DNA from: Cladosporium sp. IMV 00045
Lineage: Eukaryota; Ascomycota; Dothideomycetes; Cladosporiales; Cladosporiaceae
Assembly (NCBI GenBank): GCA_001931905.2
Contig: MSJI02000687.1
Location: 51,168-115,167, forward strand
Direction of reading: 5' to 3'
Length of the DNA stretch: 64,000 bases
The position numbers and the translations under genes were made by a program. Under the pieces are notes generated by a model, which had not been told where the DNA came from, did not search any database, and worked only from the letters and a program-made list of their open reading frames with translations. This document shows, in pieces, positions 61,928 through 64,000 of this stretch. The first letter of the stretch is position 1. Each line of letters begins with the position of its first letter.

Positions 61928-63445
61928 ATGGTATTTACTCGTTCCGCCATCAACCTCGCCCGCCCGGCCGGCTCGCTGCTCGCCCAGCGCGCCGCGCCCC
62001 GCACTGCCTTCTCCAACAAACTTGGTGGGGTTAGAACGCTGACGGCCTCTTCCTCCCGACAGGGCAAGGTTCTTCTCTGCTTGTACGATGTAAGTTGGGA
62101 CAACAATAATCCATTCATTCAATGATGTTGTTTGGAGCTTCGTTGAGCTTCCTTCGAGCTTCATCCTAGCCATTGAGCTTCTTGGAACAACATACTAACA
62201 ATAATCCTCTCACAGGGCAAGGAGCACGCCAAGCAGGAGCCCCGTCTCCTCGGTACCACTGAGAACGAGCTCGGTATCCGCAAATGGCTCGAGGACCAGG
62301 GACACACTCTCGTCACCACCTCCGACAAGGAGGGCGAGAGCAGTGTCTTCGAGAAGGAGATGGTTGACGCCGAGGTCATCATCACCACTCCGTAAGTTTT
62401 CTCTCGAGCCGCTCAATCGCCACAATTCAGCCATTGGGATAGCTCTTACAACAAACAAAAACTTCCAAATTTCTAACAAACTACCCAGCTTCCATCCCGG
62501 TTACCTCACCGCCGAGCGCCTGAAGAAGTGCAAGAACCTCAAGATCGCCGTCACCGCTGGTATTGGCTCCGACCACGTCGACCTGAACGTCGCCAACGAG
62601 ACCAATGGCGGCATCACCGTCGCCGAAGTCACCGGCTCCAACGTCGTCTCCGTCGCCGAGCACGTCGTCATGACCATCCTCACCCTCGTCCGCAACTTCG
62701 GCCCCGCCCGTGAGCAGATCGCCCGTGGCGACTGGGACGTCGCCGAGGCGGCCAAGAACGAGTTCGACCTCGAGGGCAAGGTTGTCGGCACCGTCGCCGT
62801 CGGCCGTATCGGTGAGCGTGTCCTGCGCCGCCTGAAGCCCTTCGACTGCAAGGAGCTCCTCTACTTCGACTACCAGCCTCTCAGCGCTGAGAAGGAGAAG
62901 GAGATCGGCTGCCGTCGTGTTGAGAACCTCGAGGAGATGCTCGCCCAGTGCGATGTTGTCACTATCAACTGCCCTCTTCACGAGAAGACCCGCGGTCTCT
63001 TCAACAAGGACCTCATCAGCAAGATGAAGCCTGGTATGTCCCACATCCCAGTCCCCCCAACTCAAATCCCCCACTAACTCCCTCCCCAGGCTCTTGGCTC
63101 GTCAACACCGCCCGTGGCGCCATCGTCGTCAAGGAGGACGTCGCCGACGCCCTCAAGTCCGGCCAGCTCCGCGGCTACGGCGGTGACGTCTGGTTCCCCC
63201 AGCCCGCGCCCAAGGACCACCCGCTCCGCACCGCCAGCTACCTCGGCTGGGGCGGCAGCGCCGGCAACGCCACCGTTCCTCACATGTCCGGTACCTCCCT
63301 CGACGCCCAGAAGCGCTACGCCGACGGCACCAAGGCCATCCTCCAGAGCTACTTCAGCGGCAAGCACGACTACCGCCCCGAGGACCTCATCGTCCACAAG
63401 GGCGACTACGCCACCAAGGCTTACGGCCAGAGGAACAAGAAATAG
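61928..63445 (+). CDS. FDH1: NAD+-dependent formate dehydrogenase
   Basis: Exons 61928-62089, 62216-62391, 62489-63033 and 63090-63445 (introns 126, 97 and 56 nt) give 412 residues. Residues 1-~45 are Arg/Ser/Ala-rich without acidic residues ([20 protein letters not shown]), a probable mitochondrial presequence as in many plant and fungal FDHs. The catalytic half includes [20 protein letters not shown] and the NAD site [13 protein letters not shown]. Later come NTARGAIV (substrate/NAD-binding Arg), the [10 protein letters not shown] segment (Gln of the catalytic pair) and [12 protein letters not shown] (catalytic His). It oxidises formate to CO2, reducing NAD+. In fungi it is often strongly induced by formate, methanol or one-carbon metabolism; regulation here is not visible. 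Confidence 0.96.
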
Positions 63446-64000
63446 ATGGTTCGTGTCTGAGGGTGTAATGAAGAGGAGGAAAGACACACCGGAGGATGGT
63501 GATGGAGATACTACTACGTGGAAAGGCTTTCGCATTATGAATTCTTGCGGGTCCGACCTGAATGTTGAAAGAAAGAAGGCGGTTGTTGTTGATCGGTTTT
63601 CACTGCATGCCAGCCAGTAGCTAGCGGGATGTTTTTTTTTTTTCTCTTTTTTATTCAAATGTCATGATTCTGTTCACACAAAGAAATCACCTCTCCCGAT
63701 CTCCATCGAACTCCACGCTGCCCTCGCAAGCAGACTTACCTTGCGGACGCCAACAGCTCCCAACTACTGCCCAAGTCCGCTCCGCAGGACGGAGCGACAG
63801 AAGTACAACCCAGGTCACGACCATGTCACGACCATGTCACGATCGAGAGCAAAACTCCTTCGCAAGAAAAACAACGCAAGAAGCAAACCCCAACAGACCC
63901 AGCACCGACCCAGCACCGACCTGACACTGACACTAGCACTAGCACCAGTAGGTCGGAACATACCTAGTAAGCGGAGCAACAACGCCCTTCTTGCAGGGAA
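63446..64000. other. 3' region of FDH1, with short tandem repeats
   Basis: About 555 bases. T-rich tract at 63630-63655. Three GTCACGACCAT-type units lie at 63814-63842 and two CCAGCACCGA units near 63899-63920. The 86-codon frame at 63664 has no homology. No further gene begins before the window ends. Confidence 0.5.
63814..63842. repeat. 11-bp tandem repeat, about 2.6 units
   Basis: GTCACGACCAT repeated twice and then GTCACGA. Confidence 0.85.

Noticed and set aside
62770..62830. Formate dehydrogenase nucleotide motif lacking the first Gly of GxGxxG
   Set aside because: As far as I recall, other filamentous fungal FDHs read the same GTVAVGRIG, so it is a lineage feature rather than damage.
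62481..63658. Long minus-strand frames (197 and 194 codons)
   Set aside because: Antisense shadows of the GC-rich formate dehydrogenase exons.

Overview
This window is nuclear DNA from a filamentous ascomycete. The protein families suggest Pezizomycotina, most likely a dothideomycete, but that rank is an inference. Supporting features are short GT-AG introns (50-63 nt in most genes, with CTAAC-like branch sites), close gene packing without operons, and fungus-specific families: fungal SLATT, NACHT/STAND proteins, Mso1, Sld7 and the RAVE subunit Rogdi/Rav2. The window begins inside an ABC transporter gene. It holds one 20-N assembly gap at 2382-2401. I see no rRNA, tRNA, CRISPR array or intact transposon.

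Layout. 1-10.7 kb is accessory. It holds the 3' part of a PDR-type (ABC-G) transporter, a convergent NRPS-like enzyme (adenylation, carrier and condensation domains), a 169-bp-period duplication just upstream of a two-exon SLATT membrane protein, a four-exon 2-oxoglutarate/Fe(II) oxygenase, and a secreted Ser/Gly-rich, probably GPI-anchored protein whose small exons and introns are duplicated in tandem. 11.9-15.4 kb is a NACHT-ankyrin gene broken by about six frame changes. 15.7-22.6 kb is a conserved block: cyclophilin, Dph2, methionine aminopeptidase 1, Rogdi/Rav2 and a sugar-epimerase-like SDR. 23.3-30.2 kb holds a degenerate fold-type-II PLP-enzyme homologue with one internal stop, two small disordered hypothetical proteins and a Ser/Thr-rich secreted protein. 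30.2-37.6 kb is gene-poor and ends in a decayed tandem array of about a dozen units of roughly 105 bp. 37.7-47.0 kb is again conserved: dolichyldiphosphatase, an RWD-RBR ubiquitin ligase, the DEAH helicase Dhr1/Ecm16, a PAC3-like proteasome chaperone and Sld7. 47.4-50.7 kb is a second NACHT protein, cut in two by a single in-frame TAA. 52.8-58.2 kb has an arylsulfotransferase-family membrane protein, Mso1 and an unknown 327-aa protein. A 3.7-kb stretch without a gene and rich in simple repeats then precedes mitochondrial-type NAD formate dehydrogenase at 61.9-63.4 kb.

How genes may work together. The transporter, NRPS-like enzyme and oxygenase could form a small secondary-metabolite locus. 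The SLATT protein and the two NACHT proteins belong to families proposed to act in fungal self/non-self recognition or cell death; both NACHT genes are disrupted here. The two conserved blocks supply translation (diphthamide synthesis, N-terminal methionine removal, ribosome biogenesis), V-ATPase assembly, N-glycosylation, proteasome assembly, replication initiation and exocytosis.
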